A program made the translations under genes and the position numbers. A stretch of DNA of 7,547 nucleotides from Xanthomonas cassavae CFBP 4642 (GTDB lineage Bacteria; Pseudomonadota; Gammaproteobacteria; Xanthomonadales; Xanthomonadaceae): contig NZ_CM002139.1 in NCBI RefSeq assembly GCF_000454545.1, forward strand, positions 5,040,816 to 5,048,362, written 5' to 3'. Numbering within the stretch: the first letter of the stretch is position 1; each line of letters opens with the position of its first letter. This document shows, in pieces, positions 6,715-7,547 of this stretch. The notes beneath the pieces were generated by a model that saw only the letters and a program-made list of their open reading frames with translations, had not been told where the DNA came from and made no database searches.

Positions 6715-7547
6715 GACCGCCCTGCCATGACATAGAACTGATAGGGGATGTCCGAATAGGCCTCTTCTCTCCTGCAAACCCTGGGCACCCACGACCGTCC
6801 CATCAGCATGGAATTGATCGTGTAATCGCTGCGAGCGCCGGTCGGAGCAGTGATGCTGCCGACCCTAGTGCCACCGGACCAAGGGCGTATGTTGTCGCAG
6901 CCCGGCGGCTGGCTGTAAGTTACGCGTGCAAGAGACAAGGCGACCAAATCAAAGGTCCAGCTGCTGCCGTCAGGCAGCGTCACTGTATCCAGGGGGTCAC
7001 TGTAGCCGTAAGACCACGTTCGCCCACCGGTGGTCACGGAGGTGATGGTGTTGCTATCCCCTCCGGCATATGACAGGTCAATGCGACGCCCATCGCTGGC
7101 AACAATGCTTAGAAGCTGCCACGGAGCACCGGGATTCCAGTTGTAAACCACCGTGTTGCCGAAGCGATCGGTCACTCGCGTGGGATAGATCAAGACCTCC
7201 TTGCGAACCAGGATGTAGTTGTTAGCGACCATCGGAACGACTCCACCGACGCTTGCGGTGGTCATTGCCGCACCTGCAGAAAGGGCCGCTGGGCCAGGGG
7301 AGGACTTAGCCAACGCTGGATAGGAGCGAGTGACCATGTGGTTGAAGGCATACACGCTGCCTTGCGTGTCAACCAATTCAAATCCTTCACCACGCACTCC
7401 CGATTCGCTGGCTCCATCCAACGACGCCAGACAACCGATAGCAGAGCCGTCTTTTAGGGAAACTCTGAACAACTCCCCCCGATCCTGCGACAATCGCACA
7501 GAGGCACCAGGACGATGACGATGCAACTGACCTTCGGCGACGCGGAG
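6681..7547 (-). pseudogene. Rhs-type protein fragment, truncated by IS30 element
   Basis: The frame is open at the right window edge, so the true start is outside; an in-frame TTG at 7526 is not a real start. About 277 native residues are present. They include GEGFELVDTQGSVYAF, RVTDRFGNTVVYNW, LLSIVASDGRRIDLSYAGG, ITSVTTGGRTWSYGYS and VTLPDGSSWTFDL, which are the Tyr/Asp/Gly-rich beta-strand units found before and within the YD-repeat shell of Rhs proteins. GRSWVPRVC and SDIPYQFYVMA resemble the middle of Xanthomonadaceae Rhs proteins. A stretch rich in Ala, Gly and Pro (about 80-110) may be a linker. At about 6716 the frame enters the IS30 element, adds about a dozen foreign residues (ending ATRELN) and stops. 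The rest of the repeat shell and the C-terminal effector domain are therefore gone. Rhs proteins are large shells that encapsulate a C-terminal toxin or serve as surface proteins; this copy should not deliver one. Confidence 0.8.
6695..6715 (-). repeat. IS30-family right inverted repeat
   Basis: The right inverted repeat, matching 5653-5673 in reverse complement with one mismatch. It overlaps the last codons and stop of the transposase gene, and on the other strand supplies in-frame codons to the truncated rhs reading frame. Confidence 0.88.

Larger units (their letters stand above)
5653..6715 (+). mobile_element. IS30-family insertion sequence, complete
   Basis: A 1063-bp element bounded by inverted repeats of 21 bp with one mismatch (5653-5673 and 6695-6715) and filled by a single intact transposase gene. 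This is a normal size for the IS30 family. No direct target duplication is visible: the left flank (aga, 5650-5652) and right flank (acc, 6716-6718) do not match. The left neighbour is a cut IS3 orfB and the right neighbour a cut rhs gene, so this copy joins two unrelated sequences. That is expected after recombination between IS copies or an adjacent deletion, not after a simple insertion. The exact outer ends could lie a few bases further out. Confidence 0.88.

Noticed and set aside
7524..7526. TTG as a start codon for the rhs frame
   Set aside because: The frame is open through to the window edge, no RBS is visible, and Rhs proteins are far longer upstream.
1..7547. CRISPR array, toxin-antitoxin, restriction or other defence cassette
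   Set aside because: No regularly spaced repeats, no reverse transcriptase, nuclease, methylase or toxin-antitoxin pair is seen on either strand; LigD is a repair enzyme and the Rhs piece lacks its effector end.

Overview
The window is high-GC bacterial DNA, most likely from a gammaproteobacterium of the Xanthomonadaceae type (Stenotrophomonas, Lysobacter, Pseudoxanthomonas or similar). This rests on codon usage, the look of the Rhs protein and of the two insertion sequences, and a LigD with Pseudomonas-type domain order. It is a judgement from memory; no search was run. The region looks like accessory chromosome: a small stress and DNA-repair gene block sits between wrecked mobile-element genes.

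Layout, left to right. (1) Bases 31-757, plus strand: a decayed tyrosine recombinase (integrase) gene with one frame slip in a C-run and one in-frame stop, cut off before its catalytic domain. (2) 711-1508, minus: a lipoprotein of the DUF1264 (OBAP-like) family, whose 3' end runs into antisense integrase sequence, so the native stop has probably been lost. (3) 1543-4134, minus: a full-length three-domain LigD, the non-homologous end-joining ligase/polymerase/phosphoesterase, with every catalytic residue I can identify present. (4) 4148-4324, minus: a 58-residue DUF3606 protein 13 nt upstream of ligD. (5) 4440-4483: a long stem-loop just downstream of the next gene. (6) 4498-5006, minus: a YciF-type (DUF892) ferritin-like gene broken by an apparent one-base deletion at codon 11. 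(7) 5114-5652, plus: the left part of an IS3-family element (orfA intact, orfB truncated). (8) 5653-6715, plus: a complete IS30-family element with 21-bp inverted repeats and an intact DDE transposase. (9) 6681-7547, minus: an N-terminal/middle piece of an Rhs-type protein, truncated by the IS30 element and running off the right edge.

How it works together. DUF3606, ligD and the DUF1264 lipoprotein lie on one strand with gaps of 13 and 34 nt, good ribosome binding sites and no visible terminator between them, so they look co-transcribed. DUF892 lies upstream on the same strand but is separated by the stem-loop and about 170 nt. LigD repairs double-strand breaks with Ku; no ku gene is in the window. 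DUF892 and DUF3606 proteins are often met among stress-related genes, so a stationary-phase or desiccation repair block is plausible but is inference.

No stretch over 300 bases lacks a gene. The largest gaps are 4325-4497, which holds the stem-loop and presumably the promoter of the DUF3606-ligD operon, and 5007-5181, which holds the DUF892 leader and the left end of the IS3 element. I see no tRNA, rRNA, CRISPR array, riboswitch or recognisable defence system. I do not see convincing evidence for a wholly new system; the best leads are the DUF3606-ligD-DUF1264 cluster and the rearrangement junctions at both ends.
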